Part shown: in pieces, positions 16,126-25,045 of the stretch
Layout of the letters: each line of letters starts with the position of its first letter
Position numbering within the stretch: position 1 is the first letter of the stretch
NCBI GenBank assembly: GCA_029945625.1
Contig: JAQSCW010000002.1
Span: 124,001-188,000 of the forward strand
Length of the DNA: 64,000 nt
Direction: 5' to 3'
Source of the DNA: a bacterium
GTDB taxonomy: Bacteria > Bacteroidota > Bacteroidia > B-17B0 > Aurantibacillaceae
Position numbers and translations under genes: made by a program
Notes under the pieces: model-generated
The model's database searches: none
Told to the model about the DNA's origin: nothing
Seen by the model: the letters and a program-made list of their open reading frames with translations, nothing else

Positions 16126-18440
16126 TTCTGCTAGCATCTTTTTCGTTTGCTCAGAACATTCAGAATAATCCCCAATCCAATCATGGAAATAAATTTGAGC
16201 AATTGGGTACCATTTTACCGAGCCCGAACGAATACCGCACTGCTTCAGGTGCCCCGGGCGCTAAGTACTGGCAGCAACGTGCAGATTATGACATTGATGT
16301 GACGCTTGACGAAAAGAACCTGAGTATTATAGGCACTGAAACGGTGACGTATCACAACAATGCTCCTGAAACTTTAAATTATCTTTGGTTGCAGCTCGAT
16401 GAAAATCAGCATGACCCTTCCAATGACGTGAATTATTTTGATGAAAATAAGATTGCTGAACCTCTCACCCAACAGTCACTTCGCTCGGTAGAAACTAAAA
16501 AGGTGCTGGAAGGATTGGGGGACAAAATTGACGCGGTAACAAGCGAAACAGGCGTGCATCTGCATTACACCATTAATGGGTCAATGATGCGGATCGATCT
16601 TCCAAAACCCTTGTCCGGAAAATCAACCTTCAAATTCAAGATCAAATGGCACTATAAAATGATTAACCGCACCGAATTGGGAGGCCGAGGGGGCTACGAA
16701 TATTTTCCGGAGGACGGTAATTATCTTTTTACCATGACACAATGGTTTCCCCGAATGTGTGTGTACAGTGACTTTCATGGCTGGCAAAACAAACAATACA
16801 CCGGTCGCGGCGAGTTCGCACTGGCCTTTGGCAATTATAAAGTTAAAATGACCGTACCGGCCGATCACCTTGTTTGCTCTACGGGGGAATGTCAGAACTA
16901 TCAGCAAGTATTAAGTCCCGCGCAATACACCCGTTGGCAAAAAGCGCAAACGGCAAAAGAACCTCTTGAAATAGGATTGTTGGAAGATGCGGTAGCCGCC
17001 GAAAAAAACAAATTGGCCGGTACCAAAACCTGGTATTTTAAGGCAGACAGTGTGCGTGATTTTGCCTGGGGCAGTTCGCGAAAATACATTTGGGATGCCA
17101 TGCCGGTTATGTGTGAGGGTAAACGTGTGATGTGTATGAGTTTTTATGGAAAAGAAGCCTATGGCTTGTACCGGAAGTATTCAACGAAAGTAGTGGCACA
17201 TACTATTAAGACCTATTCGAAATACTCTATACCCTATCCCTATCCTGTAGCGCAAAGCATTGAAGCCGCTAATGGTATGGAATATCCAATGATCTGTTTT
17301 AATTTTGGAAGAACCGAAAAAGACGGCACCTACTTGGAGGGGACTAAGAACGGCATGATTTTGGTGATCATTCATGAAGTGGGGCACAATTTTTTTCCCA
17401 TGATCATCAACAGCGACGAACGTCAGTGGAGTTGGATGGATGAAGGCTTGAATACGTTTGTGCAATTTTTAACCGAACGCGAATTCGATTCCAATTACCC
17501 ATCCCAAAGAGGGCCTGCTCACAAGATTGTGGATTATATGCGATTGCCAAAAAATCAACTGGAGCCCATCATGACTAACAGTGAAAATATTTATAATTTC
17601 GGAGCAAATGCTTACGGGAAGCCGGCCACAGCACTTACCATTTTGCGCGAAACGGTTATGGGCAGAGATTTGTTTGACTTTGCTTTTAAACAGTATTGTA
17701 GTCGATGGGCATTTAAGCATCCTGAACCTGCCGATTTTTTCAGAAGCATGGAAGATGCCAGCGCAGTTGATTTGGACTGGTTTTGGAGAGGATGGTTTTA
17801 TGATATAGATCCTGTTGATTTAGCAATAGACACCGTAAAATCTTATATGGTGAAAAAAGGAGAAAAAATACCGGTAAAAATGGACACCATTACTTCCAAG
17901 CCCCGACAGAATGACTTTGAGTTTATTACAACACTTCGAAACCGGCAAAGTGGTATCGTGCCTCTGGTGGATAGCGACACCACCCTTCGCGATTTCTACT
18001 TTCATTATAAACCTAAACCTGAAATCGTAAAAGAGGTGAAGAACCGCTACGAGAATCTTGAGGAGGTTCAGGACTCGGTGCTGTCCAATTATGCCGACAA
18101 GTTTATTTACGAGATTAAATTTTCAAATAAAGGAGGGCTGGTAATGCCCTTGATTGTTCAGTTCAATTACGCCGATGGCAGCAGCGATATTGAGCGAATT
18201 AGTGCTTATGTGTGGCGAAAAAACGAAAAAGAAGTCACCAAAACTTTTATGAAAAACCAGCGCGTTGTTTCAATTCAGCTCGATCCCTATAAAGAAACAG
18301 CCGATATTAACGAGAAAAATAATAGCTGGAACAGTTTTGAACAACCCAGCAAGTTTGACCTGTTTCGTACAAAAACTTCCAATGTACGGGGTCAAAGTAA
18401 AGGAGAAAACCCCATGCAGAAGGCTAGAAGCGGAAAGTAA
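16065..18440 (+). CDS. Exported M1-family zinc metallopeptidase
   Basis: The 791-residue protein is a gluzincin aminopeptidase-like enzyme. The zinc site is HEVGH at 437-441 with the third ligand E460 in WMDEGLNTF. The exopeptidase loop reads NGMEYPM instead of the classical GAMEN. The ATG at 16065 is the only one that provides the signal peptide (FFGTVLVLLASFSFAQ), and it lies 61 bp inside the HupE/UreJ gene, so the two are probably translationally coupled. The product should act in the periplasm or at the surface; no T9SS tail is visible. The C-terminal region (~600-790) is a beta-rich extension ending in a basic RGQSKGENPMQKARSGK tail. Confidence 0.9.
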   Translation: MLNCIYCRKNHPRTFFGTVLVLLASFSFAQNIQNNPQSNHGNKFEQLGTILPSPNEYRTASGAPGAKYWQQRADYDIDVTLDEKNLSIIGTETVTYHNNAPETLNYLWLQLDENQHDPSNDVNYFDENKIAEPLTQQSLRSVETKKVLEGLGDKIDAVTSETGVHLHYTINGSMMRIDLPKPLSGKSTFKFKIKWHYKMINRTELGGRGGYEYFPEDGNYLFTMTQWFPRMCVYSDFHGWQNKQYTGRGEFALAFGNYKVKMTVPADHLVCSTGECQNYQQVLSPAQYTRWQKAQTAKEPLEIGLLEDAVAAEKNKLAGTKTWYFKADSVRDFAWGSSRKYIWDAMPVMCEGKRVMCMSFYGKEAYGLYRKYSTKVVAHTIKTYSKYSIPYPYPVAQSIEAANGMEYPMICFNFGRTEKDGTYLEGTKNGMILVIIHEVGHNFFPMIINSDERQWSWMDEGLNTFVQFLTEREFDSNYPSQRGPAHKIVDYMRLPKNQLEPIMTNSENIYNFGANAYGKPATALTILRETVMGRDLFDFAFKQYCSRWAFKHPEPADFFRSMEDASAVDLDWFWRGWFYDIDPVDLAIDTVKSYMVKKGEKIPVKMDTITSKPRQNDFEFITTLRNRQSGIVPLVDSDTTLRDFYFHYKPKPEIVKEVKNRYENLEEVQDSVLSNYADKFIYEIKFSNKGGLVMPLIVQFNYADGSSDIERISAYVWRKNEKEVTKTFMKNQRVVSIQLDPYKETADINEKNNSWNSFEQPSKFDLFRTKTSNVRGQSKGENPMQKARSGK

Positions 18441-18493
18441 CCTGAATATTTATATATGCGGAAAGACGCTTATTCGACTGAGACTAAAAAAAA

Positions 18494-21400
18494 CTATTTC
18501 ACCAAATTAACATTCCCGGTACGGGAATAGAGTTTTCGATTTAATCCCTTGTAAGATATTACATAGGTGTAAACGTCTACTTTGCACCCTTCGCCTTTGT
18601 ATCGCCCGTCCCATCCAATTTTCACGTCGTTCGACTGAAACACGCGCGTGCCCCATCGGTCGTAGATTTCCATGGATACCGATGATATGTTTTCTCCAAA
18701 AATCAGAAAAACATCATTTAAACCATCGTTGTTGGGACTAAAGGTATTTGGTATGTAAAAAGTAAAGTCTTCTGTAACTTGAATACAAATATCATCGGTG
18801 GCCGTGCAACCAAACTCATTTACTGCCCGCACCAAATAACATCCCGAACGCGAGGGATACACCTGTGTTTCAGGACAATCGCGGCACAAGATTCCTTCCC
18901 CCGCTACCCACATAAGGGTGCCGGTGCCAATTGCCTTTACAAAGATGGATTCGTTCAAATTAAAAACGGTATCGCGGCCCGCAAAAACTGAAGGTCGGTC
19001 GTAAACGTCAACCTGTACGGTGCCGTTCGTACCACAAAACGTATTTTGTGACACATGAACTGTATATATGGTACTAATTTTTGGAGAAGCAACAACCCCC
19101 GAACCGTCAGTAACGTTGAGTCCTGCCGAAGGTGACCAGCTAAAGGTATTTCCTCCTGAAGCATACAGCGTTATTTTGTCACCCACACAAATTTGTTGGT
19201 TCCCTGAAATCTTAGGCACCACCAGAGGCACTACTATTACACTGTAGCTCAGCTGTTGTAAACACGAAACCGTACCAAGAGAATTTGACCCAACTACGGT
19301 GTAATTAGTTGTTGTGAGAGGCGCGGCGATAACAGACGTGTCGGAGCCGTTAAAATACAAACCACTTTTGGGGATCCAGGTATACGATTGGGCGCCTCGC
19401 ACGGTAATGGGTAGAGAAGACCCCTTGCAAATCTGATTTTCGGAGGCCAGAATGGTCATTTCGGGTAATTTTACGGTAACAATATCGATGGTAGTGGAGC
19501 CGGTGCAAATCCCATTATAACCCTTAACGGTATACGTCATATTTTGATTGGGAGCAGAAATCACGGCATTTCCGGATGCCTGATTCAAATAGGAGCTCGG
19601 AAACCACAAATAAGAAGAAGCACCTTGAACTTCCAAAATGGTGGTAGCACCTCTACACACAGTATGATTATTAGCAGAGGCTGTAATTACAGGGATTTGA
19701 ATTGCGGAAACGGTTGCCACCGCCATGTTGCTGCAGGTATTAAGAGTTCCCACCACCGTATAAGTTTGTGTTGTAAATGGACTAGAGGTAACAGTTGCTC
19801 CGTTAATGGCGGAAAGTGCTGTAAGCGGCCACCACGAATAGGTTGCTGCATTCCCTTCGGCCACTAAATTAACGGCACTACCGGCACAAACGGTGGATGT
19901 TTTTGGCGTGATTGAAACGCTGGGCACCGGAAGAACAACCAAAACAGCATTTTTTGTATCACTTTTACATCCCGCACTTGAGCCGAATACCGAGTAAAAA
20001 CTAGTAATGGAGGGATTTGCGACGATAGCATTGGAAGCTGCTAAACTATAATTGAGTGCAGGAAGCCAGCTGTAAGTAGTGGCACCGCTGGCTACAAAGA
20101 GTTGGGAGGCTCCCGGACAAATACTTGTGTTTGTTGGAACAATAGTTAAAATAGGATTGGGTACCAGCGTGACACTTTGTGTCAATTGTACGGTACATAC
20201 ACTGCTTCTACCAATTAAAGTTGTGGTAAGAACTGTAGGTGCAGGCGGGGAAGGTCCTATGGGAATTAGCCCCATAACCGGTCCGTTGGCATTTGCGATC
20301 ATAACATTACTGCCGCCAAGTAAGGTGTAACTAGCAGCGCCTGTAGGTGCAAAACTAATGGAGTTAGGTGAGCCATTGTAATTTTGAGAACAAAGGGAGG
20401 AATTGCTTAGTGCCAACGATAGTACTGGAGGCTGCACAATAGTGACCATGGCAGTTGCCGTGTTTTGACAAGAATTTAGATCACCCACCACAGTGTACAC
20501 TTGTGTGCCCGGCGGAGAAGCAGTCACGCTTTGCCCTGTGGTGGAGGATAAACCCACCGATGGGCTCCAGAAAAAACTAGTTGCATTTCCAAGAACAGTG
20601 AGGGTAATCGTTGATCCCAAACAAATTGTGGAACTTTGGGGGGCAATGGATACCGCGGGAATGGGGAGAATAATAACTGTTGCCGTTTGAAAACTACTAT
20701 TACATCCGTCACTACTTCCCATCACACTGTACACGGAATTAGCAGAAGGACTTGAAATCACATTGGAGCCAACATAGGTATTAAGGCCCGGGCTGCCCGT
20801 CCAAACATAGTTTATTGCACCGGAGACCGAAAAAGCTTGACTGCCACCGGGACAAACAGAACCCAGTGTGGAAGAAATACTGATGCTCGGGTTTGGAACA
20901 ATTGAAAATGACGTCACCGCGGTGTCGGTACAAAAGGACGTTCTCCCAATTAGAGTGCCTGTTGCCAATGGCGAGGTATTCCCTGTAAAATTAACGTAAT
21001 AGCAGGGAATCAAAGGTCCATTTGGCGACGTAGTGGAGAAATTGGTACTGGTTAAAAACGTATAATTAGAGGCGCCAAAAGGGGTGATTGTAATAGAAGC
21101 GGGAGAACCGTTTGTGTTTTGAGCACATAAGGAATTGTCACTTAAGGCCAAACTCACAGAGGGGCTATTGGCTACATTCACCATATCAATGCCCACGCAG
21201 CCATTAAAAATATCTGTTACCTGCACCGAATAAGTGCCCGAAAACCCAACTATTAGTGTATCGGGTCCCGGAAAAGGCGTTAATCCGGGTCCGCTCCACA
21301 CCACCACATCGGAAGTAGCTGAATGGGCCACTACTAATTGCACACTGCCGTTGGCAGGTAGGCAAATATTTCCTGAAGGGGTAATGGACGCCATAACCAC

Positions 21401-22399
21401 GGTTGAATTGGTGAGAACAGAAGTGGTGAGTGTTATTTGAGAAGGTGGGCAACCTCCCGCACTCAACGAACAGGTATATACACCGGGTACATTTGCTGCA
21501 ATTACCGATCCGTTGGTTGCCCCCAGAATTCCGGGACCGCTCCAGGCATAACTCACAGGACTTGCTGTGGTTGTGACAACCAAGCCGGCAGTGGGAATCG
21601 TGCAACCTAGAAGTCCGCCCGAAATACTTACTCCCGAAAGGCTGAGTGGCGCATAACAAACGGGACAAGATGCAAAATCTCCGGGACTACTGTTGAAGCC
21701 GTTAACAGCCGTAAATGTAATATTGGATCCGCTGATGTTACCGATGTAAAAGCCGGGAGATCCATTATTTTTCAAATAGAGGGTATTACCCACAATTGCA
21801 AAACCACCTCCTGCTGAAGCACTGGGTAAGCCTGTTAAAGAATAAGAACACATGGTTGATCCACTCGGACTGTACATGGTGAGATTCTGATTCGGGGTGG
21901 TGGTTTTAAGAACATAAAAATTGCAGTTGCAATCGGTCACCAAATCGTAGGGTCCTCCCCCATTGAAGCCGGAAATTGTGGTTAGGAGCGTGCCGGTACC
22001 CGTTCCATTGTAGGAGTAGATTTGGCCTGTTCCACCTACAATATTATAAAGCGCACCGGCGCATCCCGCTAAGTTCACGGCCGAAGCATTGCCGGTAGAG
22101 TGACCTGTATTTATCCATGTGACGCCGTTCCAATACCAATAATTACCCCCAGAAGTGGTGTAAAAGGTAGGCGTTAAGGTGCCTCCGTTAATATTGGGCA
22201 TCAAGGTTAAACCACTGCCAAACGTGGGAATATTAAGTGTATTTGGATTTGTTGCGGTGAGTGGTAAACCGGGATCATAGTATTTGATAAAAGCCCCACC
22301 ATCCATGTAAACATAAGGACTCGGACAGGTTGGCGTTTGGGCAAAGAACACCATTTCCTGCAAAAGGAAAAACAGGCCGATGGTGAGTTTACGTTTCAT
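18494..22399 (-). CDS. Giant Ig-repeat surface protein with T9SS type B sorting domain
   Basis: The ATG at 22399 (MKRKLTIGLFFLL) gives a clean signal peptide and a product of about 1301 residues; the frame stays open 18 codons further up without improving it. The N-terminal ~250 residues resemble a propeller-like segment with repeated YxxxNGTG and GNTLYLKN patterns. Then come about ten Ig-like/PKD-like repeats of ~75 residues (SYxWxPxxxLxxxxGxxVxAxPxxTxxYTVxG). The final ~85 residues are the 'gliding motility-associated' type B signal: FYIPNTFSPNNDGLND, MEIYDRWGTRVFQ, GWDGRYKG. The protein should cross the outer membrane by T9SS and stick to the surface as an adhesin. It is divergent from the helicase gene. 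Confidence 0.9.
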   Translation of the reverse strand: MKRKLTIGLFFLLQEMVFFAQTPTCPSPYVYMDGGAFIKYYDPGLPLTATNPNTLNIPTFGSGLTLMPNINGGTLTPTFYTTSGGNYWYWNGVTWINTGHSTGNASAVNLAGCAGALYNIVGGTGQIYSYNGTGTGTLLTTISGFNGGGPYDLVTDCNCNFYVLKTTTPNQNLTMYSPSGSTMCSYSLTGLPSASAGGGFAIVGNTLYLKNNGSPGFYIGNISGSNITFTAVNGFNSSPGDFASCPVCYAPLSLSGVSISGGLLGCTIPTAGLVVTTTASPVSYAWSGPGILGATNGSVIAANVPGVYTCSLSAGGCPPSQITLTTSVLTNSTVVMASITPSGNICLPANGSVQLVVAHSATSDVVVWSGPGLTPFPGPDTLIVGFSGTYSVQVTDIFNGCVGIDMVNVANSPSVSLALSDNSLCAQNTNGSPASITITPFGASNYTFLTSTNFSTTSPNGPLIPCYYVNFTGNTSPLATGTLIGRTSFCTDTAVTSFSIVPNPSISISSTLGSVCPGGSQAFSVSGAINYVWTGSPGLNTYVGSNVISSPSANSVYSVMGSSDGCNSSFQTATVIILPIPAVSIAPQSSTICLGSTITLTVLGNATSFFWSPSVGLSSTTGQSVTASPPGTQVYTVVGDLNSCQNTATAMVTIVQPPVLSLALSNSSLCSQNYNGSPNSISFAPTGAASYTLLGGSNVMIANANGPVMGLIPIGPSPPAPTVLTTTLIGRSSVCTVQLTQSVTLVPNPILTIVPTNTSICPGASQLFVASGATTYSWLPALNYSLAASNAIVANPSITSFYSVFGSSAGCKSDTKNAVLVVLPVPSVSITPKTSTVCAGSAVNLVAEGNAATYSWWPLTALSAINGATVTSSPFTTQTYTVVGTLNTCSNMAVATVSAIQIPVITASANNHTVCRGATTILEVQGASSYLWFPSSYLNQASGNAVISAPNQNMTYTVKGYNGICTGSTTIDIVTVKLPEMTILASENQICKGSSLPITVRGAQSYTWIPKSGLYFNGSDTSVIAAPLTTTNYTVVGSNSLGTVSCLQQLSYSVIVVPLVVPKISGNQQICVGDKITLYASGGNTFSWSPSAGLNVTDGSGVVASPKISTIYTVHVSQNTFCGTNGTVQVDVYDRPSVFAGRDTVFNLNESIFVKAIGTGTLMWVAGEGILCRDCPETQVYPSRSGCYLVRAVNEFGCTATDDICIQVTEDFTFYIPNTFSPNNDGLNDVFLIFGENISSVSMEIYDRWGTRVFQSNDVKIGWDGRYKGEGCKVDVYTYVISYKGLNRKLYSRTGNVNLVK

Positions 22400-22571
22400 G
22401 AGCAAAAATGCATTAGTATAAATATAGCCAACAATAACGGCTTTTGCATACAAACAGAGTAAGAAGGCATTATATTTATTAAATGTGGGTTATTACTGAG
22501 TGAATGGGGGGTGTTAAAATCTTCTCGAAATACCCCTCCTTAAAATTCAAAAAAATGAGCAACTTTAGAGG

Positions 22572-24950
22572 ATGGATCATTATTTGAACGAACTTAATAC
22601 GATACAAAGAGCAGCCGCAAAAACAACGGAGGGGCCGGTTATGATCATTGCAGGTGCGGGCTCGGGAAAAACTCGGGTACTCACTTATCGAATCGCCCAT
22701 ATTATGGAAAAGGGAGCCGATGCATTTAATATTCTTGCACTCACTTTTACCAATAAGGCAGCCAAGGAAATGAAGGAGCGAATTGCAAAGATTGTGGGCG
22801 AAAAAGAAGCTAAGAATTTATGGATGGGAACTTTTCATAGTGTATTTGCAAAGATTCTCAGGATTGAAGCTCAGAAACTCGGTTACCCTCATAACTTCAC
22901 CATTTACGATACAGATGACAGCAAAGGCGTAATTAAGGAAATATTAAAACAGTTTAATCTGGATGACAAAATTTATAAACCTTCACTGGTACTCAACAGA
23001 ATCAGCGATGCAAAGAACAAATTGGTATCGGCAGCCCAGTACCTGAATAACCCGGTCACGCAGCAAGAGGATTTCAGCAGCCGCAAGCCCTTATTAGGAA
23101 AGATCTATGAAGCCTATCAACGACGCAATTTTAAGGCCGGCGCGATGGATTTTGACGACCTCCTCTACCAAACCAATATTTTATTGCGTGATTTTCCGGA
23201 TGTATTGCTTAAATATCAAAATAAATTCAGATTCATTTTGGTTGATGAGTACCAGGACACCAATTTCTCGCAGTACCTGATCATTAAACAATTGGCCGCC
23301 CGTTTCCAGAATATTTGTGTGGTGGGCGACGATGCGCAGAGCATTTATGCCTTCCGAGGAGCAAACATTCAAAATATTTTAAATTTTGAAAAAGACTATC
23401 CCGACCTAAAAACCTTTAAGTTAGAACAAAATTACAGGAGCACTAAAACCATTGTAGGAGCTGCTAATCAGATCATTGCCAACAACAAGGACCAATTTAA
23501 AAAAACGGTTTTTACTGAAAACGAAGAAGGTCAAAAACTGAGGGTGGTGAAATCGGGAAGTGATAATGAAGAAGGGCAGAAAACGGCCAACTCCATCTTC
23601 GAAACCAAAATGCAAAATCAGGCTGCGAACAGCGATTTTGCCATACTCTATCGAACTAACGCACAGTCGCGCTCGTTTGAAGAGGCCCTGCGAAAGTTGA
23701 ATATCTCTTACAAAATATATGGTGGCATAAGTTTTTATCAGCGAAAAGAAATAAAGGATGTGCTGTCGTACTTTCGTTTATCCATCAATACAAACGACGA
23801 TGAAAGTCTGCGCCGGATCATCAATTACCCGGCAAGAGGTATCGGGCAAACTACTATGGACAAGATTACGGTGGCAGCAGCAGAGCATGATATCAGCATG
23901 TGGACCGTAGTGAGCAATTTGAAGGACTTTCAACTGGGAATAAATTCGGGAATTAGTTCGAAAATCGCGGACTTTGTGACTCAAGTAAAATCGTATAGTC
24001 TATTATTGCCTTACAAAGACGCCTACGAAATGGGAAATCACATAGCCGTGAACAGTGGTATTGTGAGAGAATTATATTCAGACAAGACCCCTGAAGGCGT
24101 AAGTCGCTACGAAAATATCCAGGAGTTACTCAATGGCATGAAAGATTATGTGGAGCAGGCACGAACGCCTCAAGAAGAAGAACTGAGCACACTTATTAAG
24201 CCAAGTCTGCTTTCGGAGCAAGAGGCAGCAGTGCAGCACAAACCCGAGGGTGACTTAAAAACGCTGGATGAATTTATGCAAGAGATCACGTTGCTTACCA
24301 GTGTTGATAAGGAAGATGAGAAAGATGAGAACAGAGATAAGGTGAGCTTGATGACAGTGCACGCAGCAAAGGGACTCGAGTTTCCTTATGTTTACATAGT
24401 GGGCTTGGAGGAAAATTTATTTCCTTCGCAACTTTCTATCAACAGCAGGGCCGACCTTGAGGAAGAGCGCCGGCTGTTTTATGTGGCAGTAACCAGAGCA
24501 AAAACGCAGGCTACATTGAGTTTTGCTACCATGCGCTACCGCTTTGGAAATGTGAACTATTGTGAGCCAAGCCGATTTATTGATGAAATAGACAGTAATT
24601 TTCTGGACTATCCGGAGGAAAGTAATCCTGCGGGTTTTTCAAATGCTACATTTGATAAATTCAGGGAGAACTACAGTTCGGTAAAAAGTACAACCGGCAC
24701 TTTGAATTTTGACCCAAAACCAAAGAAATTAATCCGTTTGGGCAGCTTCCCTCCCACTTCAGGAAGCAAGGTAGATGTGGCGATGAACAAATCTCTGCAG
24801 CAAGGCGATTTGGTGATGCACGAAAAATTCGGGTCAGGCCAAATTCTGGCTTTGGAGGGCGTATGGCCCGAAACGAAGGCCATGATTAAATTTACAAATT
24901 CCGAAACAAAAAGTTTACTTCTAAAATTTGCACGGCTTACAAAGATTTAA
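22572..24950 (+). CDS. ATP-dependent DNA helicase, UvrD/PcrA family
   Basis: The 792-residue superfamily 1A helicase moves 3' to 5' on DNA. Motif I is AGAGSGKTRVLTYR near residue 27, motif Ia TFTNKAAKEMKERI, motif II VDEYQDTN, motif III VVGDDAQSIYAFRGA, motif IV NYRSTKTI, motif V VSLMTVHAAKGLEFPYVY and motif VI EEERRLFYVAVTRAK. The tail ends with a Tudor-like segment, GDLVMHEKFGSGQILALEG, typical of PcrA/UvrD and used for RNA polymerase or DNA repair contacts. The length is normal. The call as UvrD/PcrA rather than Rep rests on this C-terminal domain. It stands alone, divergent from the type B adhesin gene. Confidence 0.95.
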   Translation: MDHYLNELNTIQRAAAKTTEGPVMIIAGAGSGKTRVLTYRIAHIMEKGADAFNILALTFTNKAAKEMKERIAKIVGEKEAKNLWMGTFHSVFAKILRIEAQKLGYPHNFTIYDTDDSKGVIKEILKQFNLDDKIYKPSLVLNRISDAKNKLVSAAQYLNNPVTQQEDFSSRKPLLGKIYEAYQRRNFKAGAMDFDDLLYQTNILLRDFPDVLLKYQNKFRFILVDEYQDTNFSQYLIIKQLAARFQNICVVGDDAQSIYAFRGANIQNILNFEKDYPDLKTFKLEQNYRSTKTIVGAANQIIANNKDQFKKTVFTENEEGQKLRVVKSGSDNEEGQKTANSIFETKMQNQAANSDFAILYRTNAQSRSFEEALRKLNISYKIYGGISFYQRKEIKDVLSYFRLSINTNDDESLRRIINYPARGIGQTTMDKITVAAAEHDISMWTVVSNLKDFQLGINSGISSKIADFVTQVKSYSLLLPYKDAYEMGNHIAVNSGIVRELYSDKTPEGVSRYENIQELLNGMKDYVEQARTPQEEELSTLIKPSLLSEQEAAVQHKPEGDLKTLDEFMQEITLLTSVDKEDEKDENRDKVSLMTVHAAKGLEFPYVYIVGLEENLFPSQLSINSRADLEEERRLFYVAVTRAKTQATLSFATMRYRFGNVNYCEPSRFIDEIDSNFLDYPEESNPAGFSNATFDKFRENYSSVKSTTGTLNFDPKPKKLIRLGSFPPTSGSKVDVAMNKSLQQGDLVMHEKFGSGQILALEGVWPETKAMIKFTNSETKSLLLKFARLTKI

Positions 24951-25045
24951 TACTAACCATTGATTAAGAATTGAATTCGATGGAGTAGTGATTTTTTTAT
25001 GTTACATTTATGTTTTATTTTAGTTCCATTAAATTTCTAATTCAC

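Noticed and set aside
18494-22453. Long start of the type B adhesin at 22453
   Set aside because: The extra 18 residues precede a clean signal peptide that begins at 22399, and a promoter-like box lies directly before that ATG.
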